A stretch of DNA of 64,000 nucleotides from contig LSRX01000333.1 of assembly GCA_001939145.1 (NCBI GenBank), positions 313,396-377,395 of the forward strand, written 5' to 3'. This document shows positions 34,893 through 46,985 of the stretch, in pieces. Position numbers and translations under genes: made by a program. The notes under the pieces are model-generated. The model made no database searches, was not told the DNA's origin, and saw nothing but the letters and a program-made list of their open reading frames with translations. Within the stretch, counting starts at the first letter, position 1, and each line of letters opens with the position of its first letter. This stretch comes from Symbiodinium microadriaticum. Its lineage: Eukaryota > Sar > Dinophyceae > Suessiales > Symbiodiniaceae.

Positions 34893-37800
34893 CATTTCAG
34901 ACAAAAGGTTGTGCCGCCGAACACGGCGGCTGCCGCGGCCTTCTCGGTGAGCTGTACCTCACGGGTACGGAGGCAGAGGGCAAATTCGGAAAAAGACTCC
35001 AAGACTTCAGTTTCAGCGCCAGGTTGCCCAGGATCTCGCCCAGGCCATGCATTGGTTTCAGGCAGGGCTCCGGAGCCGAAGCTGAGCTTTGCCGCCCTGG
35101 GCTTTTACAGGCGGGAGCAGATCTTGGAGACCCGGACTCGCAATATGCGCTCGGAGTCCTCTATGCCAATCTCCTGGAGGCCCCTGCACCGCAGTTCTGA
35201 GCAAAAGATGGGCACCAGACTTGACAGGAGTCCTCGCCCGAACTGCAGAAGAACGAGGCGTTCGCAATCGTGCTCGAGCGAAGCTACCAGAAAGATAGTC
35301 TTCTCTAAGGATGCAGGGTCAGTTCAGAAGGGTCGCCTGGAAAAGCAAGATAAATTGGGAGCATTGGGGTTTGTCAACATTCAACACATCATGATCGAGA
35401 CCGCCCAACGAGCCCAGAACACTTCTCCGAATTGATGGAGTTTCAAGCATGTTTTGGCATAAAGTTGCTAAAGCTTATGGTTTGGAATCTTTTTGTTTTT
35501 TTTGGTCGGTCATGTAGAAACAACATGAACTGTTGAAGTTAGTTTGCAAAGCTAGGCGAGGTTTTCCAGTGCCACCTGGCTTTTGTGTTCTCCGTGGTTC
35601 TGTGAGGTTAGCTGACGGCACGAAAACTTTCTTCATCATTTTATCGAAGTTGGCGTTTCGATGTGTTGGCAATGAAATTTGGGAAGAAGGCTATGTGAAG
35701 AGATCGTTTCCAGAGTGCTCCCGTATATCAGCATCCACTGCAGGGTCTGAGCATCCTCTACCTCTATGCTGCTTCTCTGGCAGGGCACCTTGGGGCCATG
35801 ATGGTGCTTCGGCGCAATGTAGAGATTGGAGCTAAGTAAGGTGGGTCGCAAGGTTGGTCTCGCCTTACAGTGGCCAACACTTAGGATCCTGCGTCCCATG
35901 GACACGAGCTAGGCAACCGTAACTTTCAGAATCTCTGACCAAGGCGATGGGCTACAGGCTGCACCGTCAGCGGGATTTCTTAGGCTGATTTCGGTGTGGT
36001 GGCGTCTACCCTCTTCGCGCCCTGTGCCTGCTGAAATTGTGGAGTCTCGACAGTCGAAATCTTCATCCCACTTCGTGTGACGTGCCACGTGGCAGGCATT
36101 CAGAAGGTCTTGGCGCGCCAAGGGCCTGCGGTACTGCAGCCCTCAATTACATCGAGGCGAGCGTCGCGAGCGTGCGCGCCCGACACCTTGCCTCTACTGC
36201 CTCTAACGCGAATCGGCACAGGTGGCTCGAAGGGTGGCGCAGGCCGCGGGAACCAGCGGATCTCTTGAACTTCGGCATTCCACGAGTGTGTCGGAGGTGT
36301 ATTCTTCCGGAATGCCCAAAGCGGTCGAGCTGGTAAGGCAAGCATTCAGGGCCTGCAGGCCTAGACCGCTTACAACTCCCGACCAGGCTTGGCGTAGACA
36401 GCCGAGACCGCCAGATGAGCCTTTCAGTTCAAGCCTCGATCCACAGCTTCCCTTTGTCGCCCTGGGTCTTCGAACCCTCTGCGAAGGAGATGGCGGTTTT
36501 CGTGGAGATCGCTGCCAGCACCTTGAAAGCAAGCTGCTGGAGCCTGGAGCCATACTTCGTTTGCCTTGCAGTCAACACTTCTCGATCGGAGGCGGAGATG
36601 CCAACGTTGCAGCTGCCGCACTCCAGCTGCAGGGCTTGCAGGGTAGCTCCGACAACTCCAACTAGATGAAACGAGAACGGTGTTGCAATGCAATGTTCTG
36701 CATGACTTTCATGATCCATGTCGATTCAGCTGTTCGATCGGCGAGGTGGGCAAGCGATACTTACTTGGCCTTGCCAGAGCCTAAGCTAAGAGACTGCCGT
36801 TGCTACCCTATCACGCTGCCCGCACATTGCCGTAACTCGAGGAGGGGTTCCATCAAAACTACGCGCGAGCGGCAGGTCACTTGACCACAGCTGCCCAGCC
36901 GCTTGGTCTTCTATGAATGTGCATGTGGGGCTGGCTGCTCTCAAGCTTTATGGCGGTGCGTCCTCGGCTAACTGAGCAGACACCACGCCTCTGGGAAAGT
37001 CACTTGTCCCAAACCCTGAGCATGCAAGTAGATAGGCCACAACACTGTCCGTGCTGTGAGCCTGCTCTCCAACAATAGGCTCGCACAACGCAAGGAAGGC
37101 CTGGATGGAGCATCCCACATGACCAAAAGAATTCAAATTTCGCGGAATTAAGCCGGCTGCGGACGCCTCAAAACAGAAAGACGAGCCAAGAAAACGGAAG
37201 GTAATCAAAGGCATGCAAGGCGAGATGTTGGTGGCAACTGCATGTACTGCCTTGAACAGCCTGTACATGCTGCAAGCTTGAGGAAGCATCATCCCAACGC
37301 CATGGCTCTCCTGGGTCTCTTGGCGATAGTGGGCAATCTGTTGATCTCTGAACCGAGCCGAGATTCAGATGTACTGCCCGACTGTTCTGCCCGACTATGC
37401 ATAGACTGAGGCTACATGTACAGCAGCCTGGCAGCAGTTCCAAGTGGGAAAGCTGTGGTTGCTTTGGCCAAGGGATCCGATGTGACGGCAAGTCCTGCGT
37501 GGCACAGGGTTCTAATTCTAGCATTTTGCACGGTTCCTAAACGACCGCGGGTTCTGACGCGAGGGTGGGTTCCATATGGCAGAGGGATTTCTGATACGGC
37601 ATGCCAGAGAACACTTCGGTTCGAGACGTCGTGGACGAGACCCTGAAGAGAATCCAGTCACAGTGGATGTGACAGCTCGCCGAAGCGTGGATCGCGGAGT
37701 CCATTGAGACAGATTGTGGAGTTGGAGCCATGTACACCACCCTCAACAGTCTCGGACGGTGCACTGCTGTAACCGACGGGAGGCTCAAGCTCCTCTGTTT

Positions 37801-40800
37801 AGAAGTTTTCCACGGCTTCGCCTCACAGATGCAACCTGAGTCTCGATTTGGAGATTCCAATCGAGAAACGTGGAAACACTCATACTCCCTGCGTCACTTC
37901 GTACAAGATGTAGTTCATGGGCATTTGGGGTGCCAGCGACCCGGTGCAGTCGGAGCTGCTGGAATCTTTCTCTTGTACATGTCGCTACACCATCAGCATC
38001 AGCTTCGCCGCATCCCGACGACTCGACACAAAAGGCGGCAGAGAGATTTGTGATCTCGCAGCAGCGCCGGAGATGTTAGACACAGCCGGCTGTTCGTGTA
38101 ATGCACGCATGAATGTCAGGACAAGTCGTAGCGAGTACGCATTGATGTTTTTCGAGGTTCCAGGGATGGTCGTGGTGGTCACTCGAACGCTTCCCACCCG
38201 CTGAAACCGTGCTGTTCGGTCGGCTCAAAAATCTGCCGGCTGGGCAGGCCAGAGGAGGCAACATGCCTGTGAATCATGCGTGCTTACGTTGCTGTGCAGT
38301 CGATGTCCGGTGGGAGCGAACAAGTGCGCTGGTGTATTTGCGCTTGCAAGACTTGTCTTCGACGCAAGCTCCCCGCGGCTGTCCTCAATGGCTTCCTGAC
38401 CAAGACAAACTGGCCAGATGAGATCATGTGCCAGGAGGACTTTGATTCCCAGGACTCCACGTAGCACTTTTGGGTCTCGTGTAACTGTAGCGCCGCCGCC
38501 GTATTTTTCACCCGCCCCAAATGATGTCCCGGCCACGAAACAGAGTCTCCGAGATTTCTGCTCTGTTTTTGGAGCTAACTGCAGCTTGATGCAAGCAGCC
38601 AGTTCCCGCGATCCTGATGCGGCCGTGTCATCTCGCGTGGCGCACGTGAAAGCAAGTGGGTTGACCGTACCGCAGCCTCGCCAGCGCCCTCGCGGCAAAC
38701 AAACACAACCTCGCAGTCTCGCCACTTGTTTAGTGGTCATTAGTGGTCCTGATCATTCCCCACGCAGCTTCGCCGAGCCATCAGCAACCTTTCAGAGTGC
38801 TCTTGCTCGTTTGCTGATTTATCTTGCTTTACGATCTTCCTCCGGATGCCTCAGGTTTGGGGCTTGGTGTGACCAAGGATCTAGATGCTTGGCTTCTGTA
38901 ATTAGATCTTGGCACTTCCTCGACCATAGCAGCCAGGGGGATGACAGTGATCACGGAGCAAGGATCGGGCATACAGATACTTCCACGACGCGGCCTCACG
39001 GGACGATGCCTTAGGCCACCGGGATCGAGAGACCGTCTGCGAACTTTAGCTGAAACGCCGCAGCTTGAATCTCCAAGGCCATATAGAATAACCCGCAACA
39101 CGCGATTGGAAGGCCACAACGGCTTGGGCTTCATTCACTTCCACGGCACGAAAATCCGAGCACAGAGCTTTGACCTCGCCCGGGGCCTAGTGAAAAGATA
39201 CAGTAAAAAGGCAGGCGGCATGCACGACTTGGGATGCTTTGTTGGGCTTTTGCTGTGCGTCCGGAGGCCTTTCGCCACTTCAATATTTCGGCACATGCCG
39301 GCAGCGGGGATGGTATGCCCTCAAGCTGCATCCCATTCAGAGGATGTCCACACTGTTTGTAGCCGAGTCAAAAGGTTCAACCTGGCCTCGCTGTACCTCA
39401 CGGGCACGGGCACGGACCAATCCTTCCAGCGCGCTGCGCACTGGTGACCGCGGTCGCAGGAAGTTTCCGCCGAGAGCCGTGCGTGGACTGCACGATGAGG
39501 TATACTCAGGCACTTGACCGAGGCCACACTCCCGCAGCCTACACGCCACTTGGCCCAAAAGCGCCGAGTGCGGTGCTCTCGTGCTCTTTCTTTTCTTTTA
39601 GGCCTCTGCGGCAAGGTTGGCCGTCATGCACCTCAACGGCATTGGTGCTGTTCGGAACTGCAAGATGGCCGTGGAGCTGCTAAAGCGAGATGCTGGGCTG
39701 CAACATGCTGCAAAGAAGGGGGAGAGCTTGGGAGTTCGATGGCGTTTCTATCTCTCTCTGCTGCTGAGGTCTGTGAGCGGGGTGCTTGGGTCTCCGGGAA
39801 GCTCCCAAGCTCAAAGAACCTCTGCTGGGTACGCGTCCGACCCGCCATCCTTCGCCGCCATGCCAAGGCTCCGTGAAGCCTACGAGCTGCAAGAGAAACA
39901 GAGCGTCTCAGCGCAACGAGCGAGCATCGGCTCTCTGAAAACAAAGAAAGAGCGCTAATGCTTTCCAAAATGCAACCTCATCCAAGGCTCTGAAGGAGCT
40001 GCGTGGCGTTGCTGGGCCATTGACTAGTGGTGATGCTGTGTACACGTTGCACAGCTTGTCAGACACCGTGGACTGTGATTGCTAGGCTTTTTACAGCTCG
40101 CGGAGGCTGGCCACGAGGTGCGTGATTGCACTTGGACAGCGTCTTGCTACGGAATGGGGTTTCTCCAGCCGAGGTGGCGCAGATGAATGCAGCTCACCTC
40201 TTTGACTCAGGTGCCCATGAAAAGAAGCTTGCGTCGTAGCTCGGGAAGTGGGACTGCAATTAATGCTCCTGGAGGTGCGGCATCCTTCCTGCTGAATACC
40301 AGCCAAATTCTGAGAGTTTGGTCGCCTGTGGGCTTTCATGGCTGTGCTCGGCATGGCTTGGCTCGCATCTAGCAAGGCGAAGGTGTCGAAGAACCTGCGG
40401 AGGACAGAAGTGATCTCGAGAAGCAGCCGCGGAGGACAGAACTTCGCTTGGAGGATCGGCGCTGGGGCCGCTTCTTTGCCCAGCGCCACTACGAGCTCTC
40501 AGCCGAGCAGGGTAATGCCTTCTCGGACACGAGGGGTTCCGAAAATTCCGAAACTCTCCACGAGATGCCTACGACAAGCCACTGATCTTCGAACACTGTC
40601 TTGCCTACAGGAGCTGCGGCTCGGTGATTTCGCCTACTATGGCCAGCGCCGGCTCGCTTCTCCTTCGGTGTCGATGAAGGCAAGAGGCAGCCCGCTCCTG
40701 TTTTGGCCAGGTTGGGGCTTTCGTTTGCACAGCAGTGCTGCTGTGGCCGACGAGGCCGGACGCATGCAGGTGCATATGCCTCAGTAGCTGCACCTCGCTG

Positions 40801-41045
40801 CTGAGGATTTCCAGAAAGACGAGGCCGAGGGCGCGCAGCCCGCTGACCTCGCAGAGAGGCAGTGGGCAAAGCTTCCTTCTCTGCTCTTGGGCAGCTCAGT
40901 TGCGCTGAAGGAGAGTAGACTCAGTTGACACTTGGCAGCTGGTCGCCCAGGACGGAGTGTCCGGTATTCAGAGCCTTCTGGTGAAGCTTTCTCCAATGTG
41001 TGCAGGAATCAGACATCGACTTGTCACTGGCGCACTACAGGCGAA
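34893..41045 (+). CDS. SEL1L/Hrd3-like Sel1-repeat protein, multi-exon
   Basis: SEL1L/Hrd3 is the adaptor of the Hrd1 ubiquitin ligase in ER-associated degradation and uses Sel1 repeats to receive misfolded proteins. Segments follow the order seen in SEL1L: AAEHGGCRGLLGELYLTGT (about 34914-34970); GDPDSQYALGVLYAN (about 35127-35171); YLYAASLAGHLGAMMVL (about 35757-35807); TAALNYIEASVASV (about 36132-36173); GGDANVAAAALQLQGL (about 36591-36638); NLASLYLTGTGTDQSFQRAA (about 39381-39440); RYTQALDRGHTPAA (about 39499-39540); ARLAVMHLNGIGAVRNCKM (about 39611-39667); LLQLAEAGHE (to 40117) joined to VAQMNAAHLFDS (from 40174); RHYELSAEQGNAF (about 40479-40517); LRLGDFAYYGQ (about 40616-40648); and SDIDLSLAHYR (about 41009-41041). 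Each has the A-x-x-x-L-G-x-x-Y/L-x-x-G spacing. The N-terminal signal and C-terminal membrane anchor were not found. A bacterial-type Sel1 protein is less likely, because the order of repeat types matches SEL1L. Confidence 0.72.
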
Positions 41046-41089
41046 GAAGATCGAGTGCTGGTGCTGAAGAAAGGAGACGGAAGGAGGGA

Positions 41090-44030
41090 TGGTGCAAAAT
41101 TCCACTATACAATCTGGACAGTGAGAGCAACCTAGATATGAGATCAATCCTCAATCCACTCAAATCATACAACTCACTCTTTATGCGACCAGGCAGTTGT
41201 CCAGTCTGGCTTGGGCCAGTCTTGAGCCTTGAGCCTTGAGCCAATGCCATTCGGCATCGTTGCATCCATTGATGCATCTTGAACATTGTATGCTCAGTTA
41301 GACCATGTCATTTAACACAGTCCCTTGATTCTGACTTTAGTCAGATATCACAAAACACGGACTGGACCTGCAATCAATACTCATGAAGAAGTTTCCACTC
41401 TACTCATTCCTATCTTGTTCTTCCTTGTCACTAGCCCTGACTACTTTCAACACCTGCTGCCTTCTTTGGATAGTCACCTCTCAGCTTTCGGGGTCGGCGG
41501 CACTGGCGGCAGCCCGTACATAAATTCAAAGCCGTGGAGAAGTTGAGTGCATGTGAGGGTTAACGTACTGTTGCCGCACACACTTGCGCCGTGCGGTGTG
41601 TGCAGCGTCTCCTGTCAAAAACTGTATAGGCTGTATAGGTCCAAAGTGCATGTGATGTATATGTGTACTGACACGCTTAAAGGTCTTTGCCGACAAAGTC
41701 AGGACACACAAACGCAGAAGCGCCAGCGTGACGGAAGGGAAGAAAGCCTGGGCAAAGTGGAGATTGAACATGTAATTCTTGAACCCTCAAGCCGTTGAAC
41801 CCTTTTACGTGGTATACATCCGAAATCAAAATGCGCGAGGCACAGGTGGATCTGAAAGTATCTCTAGAAATGATGTTCCGACGAATCCGACAGGTCCCCG
41901 AAATGCCGGCGGGGTAGATGGAGATGGTGGCAGGGCATTGTCTTGGGGATGCGGCTGTAACCCGCCGAGGGATTCTCAGATTCTAGCATGTGCTCACACT
42001 CTAATGCCAGCCGCTGGCCACTTGACTCTGCTTCCCACAGGTCGTGGGCCTGAATCTACCCTCAACCCAGGGCTTCTTGATGCTTCAATAAATGACACGG
42101 GAAAACATTGGGTTTAAGTACGTCTCCAACAACCAGAAACGAAGGATGGTCAAGCTTGCATTAAAACTACCGGCCAAACCTAGACGTGGACTGGAGATAG
42201 AATAAGAACTGTTAAGCAGAATGATTCGACTAGGGTTCAGGGACTATAAGCAGTCGGGCTCAAGACAAACACTGCTACTCAGACGCCTACACGAGTGACA
42301 TGGGGATTCGGGCTACGGGCTTATAAACTGAAGAATTAGGAGTGGACCAGTGCATGGGCTTTCTGAGGAGGGTCGGGGCCGGGTTTCGAGACTTGCCGGC
42401 GGAGCTAAAAAGTTCAGGGTTTCCTTCCGCATGATCTGGCCCTCTATGTCAGTGCGAATCTGGGAACCCCACCCTCGCCGCACTCTGAGGCTCGAGCGGC
42501 ATACAGCCCCGGACTGATGCCGAGCGGTAAGTGTACCTTGCGGCTCGAAGCTCAGACTGTAGTATTCGGGCTCTATCTCTGAGAGCTGAGATTGACAAAA
42601 GGTGGCTTACGTCAGCCACACTGGCCCTGCGAGTGGAGAGAAATAAGCACAGCAGCAAGTCCGACAGCATGCCAGGGAATGTTGATGCTCCCCTTCCCAA
42701 AAACCCGAAGCCAAACAGACCGACAGACCGACTCTAAATGAGCCCTAAAGCCGCTGGACCCTTTCCCAATCTTAAGTCTTAAGGTCGAGGAAAAGTTGAA
42801 CGCGTAACCTGTCAGTCTCGGAATGGCATTTGCCAAAATGCACTGCGAGCACGAGGCAAGATTAAACGAACCTGTATAACTCCCTGTCGAGAGCCATTTC
42901 AACAATCCTTGCGGAACCCTATTACAAGTACAGAAATGCTAACACTAGCCTGGTGGTGTAGGATTCCCGCCAGGGATGGCAAAGAGCCCAATTGGCTGCA
43001 GAGATGCACCAGAGCTCAGTGAAGTCATAGTTTAGAGGGCTACCAGGCTGAAGGTCGACTTAGCGAAAATAGGGGCTGGCTCCCACAAAGCGTGAGCTCT
43101 TCTGCCAAAAGACCCCCCATGCTTCACAAGAAGTCCTGTCTTCGACCCGTTAAGCACATCGGGAAAGGATGTCCCAGCTGCTTGAACAAATACCTACACA
43201 CCTGGATCCTACATACGAAATCTGAACACCGCACATGCGTTAAAACTCATAGCTTAGGGTTGAGAGCTACAGCCTGCCTGGGGCTTCGTTTTGGCAGGTA
43301 CGTCATGAACTCAGTGCGTGTTCTCACGCTGTTGGGAAAAGTCGCATGCAAACCAGACTCGTGAACAAACTTGCAGGTTTAGGGTCTCGAAGTACCGTAG
43401 ACTGCACAAGCACGAAAATCCGTAGTGCATCAACAACAAATATCGAGCCACACCCCAACCTCAGCCGGCATCTAGATGCGTGACCTACGGCCCATCGGTA
43501 CGACCCTGGAGCCACCAAGCCTCAACGATTCGTCGAAATTCGCAACACCAAGCAATAAGATTTTATCACTCCCAACCCTGAAGCCCTGACTGTGATTTTA
43601 TCACTCCCAACCCTGAAGCCCTGACTGTGATTATGTACCTTCCTAGGGCCTTGCAGGAAGCATTTTGGTTCTGTCAGTCGGTCTGCGGGTGAGGACTGGC
43701 CTGATCTGGAAAATCGAAGCACAGCCTTACTGCCGAGGTCTACGAAGTCTCTATGAGGTTGCGTATAAAAGGCTTCCAACCATATAGCACATCGTACGCA
43801 AGCTCCAAGCCCTATGCACTGAATCTCAAAAAGCAAACCTTGCCAAAGAGTAAAAAACATCTCTTCAAGTAACCTGTTTTAATCTGATAGTCCCTAAACC
43901 CTAAATCTGCAGATGGTTTATGGCTACAGCAGTCGGATTGTTGAACCAATGCAGCTCTCATCCCGACGCGACCAGGGCCATCCTCGAGAATTCGAAGATG
44001 AAGGGACCAGGGTGAAATGATGTGGCTTTT
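41090..44030. other. Intergenic, rich in degenerate CCCTAAA-like words
   Basis: Only short, motif-free frames. From about 42 kb onward the sequence is full of variants such as aaccctaaa, ccctgaagccc and ggtttaggg on both strands, which look like decayed telomere-type repeats. The 35-bp tandem duplication listed separately lies here. Confidence 0.5.
43559..43628. repeat. Two perfect 35-bp tandem units
   Basis: Unit begins gattttatcactcccaacc. Copies at 43559-43593 and 43594-43628 are identical by eye, followed by the first bases of a third. Confidence 0.9.
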
Positions 44031-44050
44031 TTTAGGGTTTAGGGTTTAGG
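44031..44050 (+). repeat. Interstitial TTTAGGG telomere-type repeat
   Basis: Two full TTTAGGG units and most of a third in perfect phase. A shorter example lies at about 30402-30417. TTTAGGG is the plant/algal-type telomere repeat and has been reported for dinoflagellates. Confidence 0.8.
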
Positions 44051-44313
44051 ATCCGCCCACCCTGGCGGCGTGCTGGATGGGTTGGGAAGTGTTAACCTCC
44101 CTTTCCCTCCTCCCTCACCAAAATCCCGCGCACCAGGCTCCTGGGGAGGGGGGTGCCCGGCACCGTGGAGGTCGCTGACCTTGCACAGCGTTGACACCCT
44201 TAGGGCGAACTGAGCCGTCTGTAGGAAGGTTTTACACACCTTTTATCCTCTCCCCCCCCCTCTCCTCCCTCCCTCCCTCCCTCCCTCCCCTACTCCTTGC
44301 CTGTCCCCTCCCA

Positions 44314-44333
44314 GTAGTAGAAGTAGTAGTAGC

Positions 44334-44413
<80 letters not shown>
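44314..44413. repeat. (GTA)n microsatellite running into the assembly gap
   Basis: About 30 near-perfect GTA/AGT trinucleotides, preceded by a CT-rich tract (44244-44312) and cut off by Ns. Confidence 0.9.
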
Positions 44414-44963
44414 NNNNNNNNNNNNNNNNNNNNNNNNNNNNNNNNNNNNNNNNNNNNNNNNNNNNNNNNNNNNNNNNNNNNNNNNNNNNNNNNNNNNNNN
44501 NNNNNNNNNNNNNNNNNNNNNNNNNNNNNNNNNNNNNNNNNNNNNNNNNNNNNNNNNNNNNNNNNNNNNNNNNNNNNNNNNNNNNNNNNNNNNNNNNNNN
44601 NNNNNNNNNNNNNNNNNNNNNNNNNNNNNNNNNNNNNNNNNNNNNNNNNNNNNNNNNNNNNNNNNNNNNNNNNNNNNNNNNNNNNNNNNNNNNNNNNNNN
44701 NNNNNNNNNNNNNNNNNNNNNNNNNNNNNNNNNNNNNNNNNNNNNNNNNNNNNNNNNNNNNNNNNNNNNNNNNNNNNNNNNNNNNNNNNNNNNNNNNNNN
44801 NNNNNNNNNNNNNNNNNNNNNNNNNNNNNNNNNNNNNNNNNNNNNNNNNNNNNNNNNNNNNNNNNNNNNNNNNNNNNNNNNNNNNNNNNNNNNNNNNNNN
44901 NNNNNNNNNNNNNNNNNNNNNNNNNNNNNNNNNNNNNNNNNNNNNNNNNNNNNNNNNNNNNNN
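44414..44963. other. Assembly gap, 550 Ns
   Basis: Unknown bases between a (GTA)n tract and a 14-base G run (44964-44977). The size may be an estimate. Frames drawn across it are meaningless. Confidence 1.
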
Positions 44964-44977
44964 GGGGGGGGGGGGGG

Positions 44978-46877
44978 TATGCACTTCTTTCACTTGCACT
45001 AACAGGTCGCGAATGCATTGACTTCAAGGAGCGGGAGAAGCCCTCGAAATGCAAAGAATGGACGGGCCTGAATCATAAGGCTGTTGGGCAACATATTAAT
45101 ATATAATGATTCTACCGCGGCCTTAAGCGGAAAGATGCTCTGTGCAGGGCCTCGGTAGAGCCGAACTCCATGTCATGAACATCAAGTTCGCTAACCCTAC
45201 CCTAAATCATTTAGCCTAAATCCTAAACCTCAAGCGCCACTATAAAGGCCCGTAAGGATTAGAATAGGGTTTTTCAATAGGTTCTAGTGCAGCTATAGAG
45301 GGACTAACCGCAATATCACGTCTTCAAACCTCCACAAACCCGCAGACCAATAGCTCTGAAACTCAAACCTCGAACCTCTGACCCGTCGGTGGGACTAGCC
45401 GGAAGGACCTTGTGACTCAGTAGCGCTTTGAGACACATTGAGCCCTGAAGGGCTTGATGGACAGGTGAAGAAAGAAGCCCAAAACCCACAAGCCAAGCCA
45501 ACAATCTTGAAGCCCCAAGCCCCATGCCCTGAACTCTGCATCCGTATTTTGAAAAGTTTGAGATTCACTGCTTAGGACGCAACGTCATGTCACCATAACG
45601 CTTACGTGGTAAAGACAGTCGGGAGTTTCAGGAAACCGTAGAGCCGAAACGCAAAGCTCCAAGCATCTTCTTTCGATGATTTGGACTTCGGGGTTAGGTA
45701 GGGCTTAAGGGCTTCTGATTGTCCGGCCCAAGCTTGTCCCCAAGATCTCAAAGGCCTCAGGCTCTGCCAAAGCAAACAAGCATCTCATAGGCGATGGGTT
45801 GAGGATCTTAGGCTCAAGACTGTGAGGTTGAGGGTTCAGGGTTACCTTACAATACAAGGAGGCCTTACGGCAACCCTTGAAGGAACTCCCATAGCAGCCC
45901 TTTGATGAACCCGTTGCTAGAATCTTCTGAGCTGCAGGCATGTTGAAGTGAATGCTATCAGGATCCTTGTCCATGAAGTTTGCCTGCGTCTCAGGGCCTT
46001 GCTAGTCCCACCACCCCAGGCCCAAGCAAGAAACCCTAAGCTCTAAACCCCTGAACGAAAGCAGACCCTAAACCTTAAAAGCGTTCTAGTAGGTATAGTT
46101 CAATGGATGCTCAGTAATTCACAGCCAGGTATCCGAAGTCCGAGTTTGGGATTCCTAGGACTGGGGGCCTATAGGGCCTAGCGCTTCATGCTTCTTCGTC
46201 TTCTAGGATCTGGAGTTCAGCATTGCAGGCGGGTAGTGTGGTTGGAAACTATGCAGTGGAAGATTGTAGGTAAACGAGGCTCTCAGCCTGCAATCTGGCG
46301 GCAATTCCGTATAAGATGCCAATCATCATGAACCAAACCCAAAGGCCCGATGAACCTCTGAAGCCCCAAACAATGCGTTGAACAATCTGCAACAGTCAAG
46401 GACAATCCCAAGCCCAAAACCCCAAGTCCGAAACGATGGATAAATAGCCTAAGCCCGAAACTCCAAACCCTGCCAACCGCTGAAGCCTTGTAAACCCGAA
46501 GCTCCAAACCCCTGATCCTTGACGCCGAACTTGGGCCTTGATGGTCTTGCACGCAGCACCCAGGAGGTCCCCGCCCGTTGGCCCGTGATTGATAGGGAAA
46601 GCCTGGCCGGTTGAGTCTTGCAGTTCAGGGGTCCCATTAAATTGGTGCTTTGTCTGAAGGTCCCGCTTTTTGCCGGGACCATTAGACCGTTATGAGAAGG
46701 ACCAGTCCTCCTAGTTAGGACTATACTAGGGTTGCTTCTGTCTGGAATTGCCGCTAGTCGGGCTGTTGGTTGAGGACTAAGAGCTCGCGGATTTTCTTAG
46801 TTGTTGGAGGCTAGCTAGGACCTAGGACTTGAGGCTTCGAAGCTTGAGGCTTCAGGATTTTAGGACACTTCAGAGAC
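44978..46877. other. Intergenic, degenerate telomere-like and GGCTT/AAGCC-rich DNA
   Basis: No coding segment recognised. Words such as cctaaatcctaaacc, accctaagctctaaacc and agccccaaaccc recur throughout. The composition changes to the GC-rich LINE at about 46.87-47.0 kb. Confidence 0.45.
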
Positions 46878-46985
46878 TTGAAAGATGAGTCTAGAGTGAC
46901 AGCGTGCGTGTGGGGGGGGGAATTACGGGCGGGCCTAGTTTGCATCTTCCGTAGGGCCAAGACTGTCGGGCTGAGGATGACTGTT

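Noticed and set aside
44191..45054. Long open frames of about 255-276 codons on both strands
   Set aside because: They exist only because the 550-N gap cannot contain stops and because (GTA)n is open in all frames.
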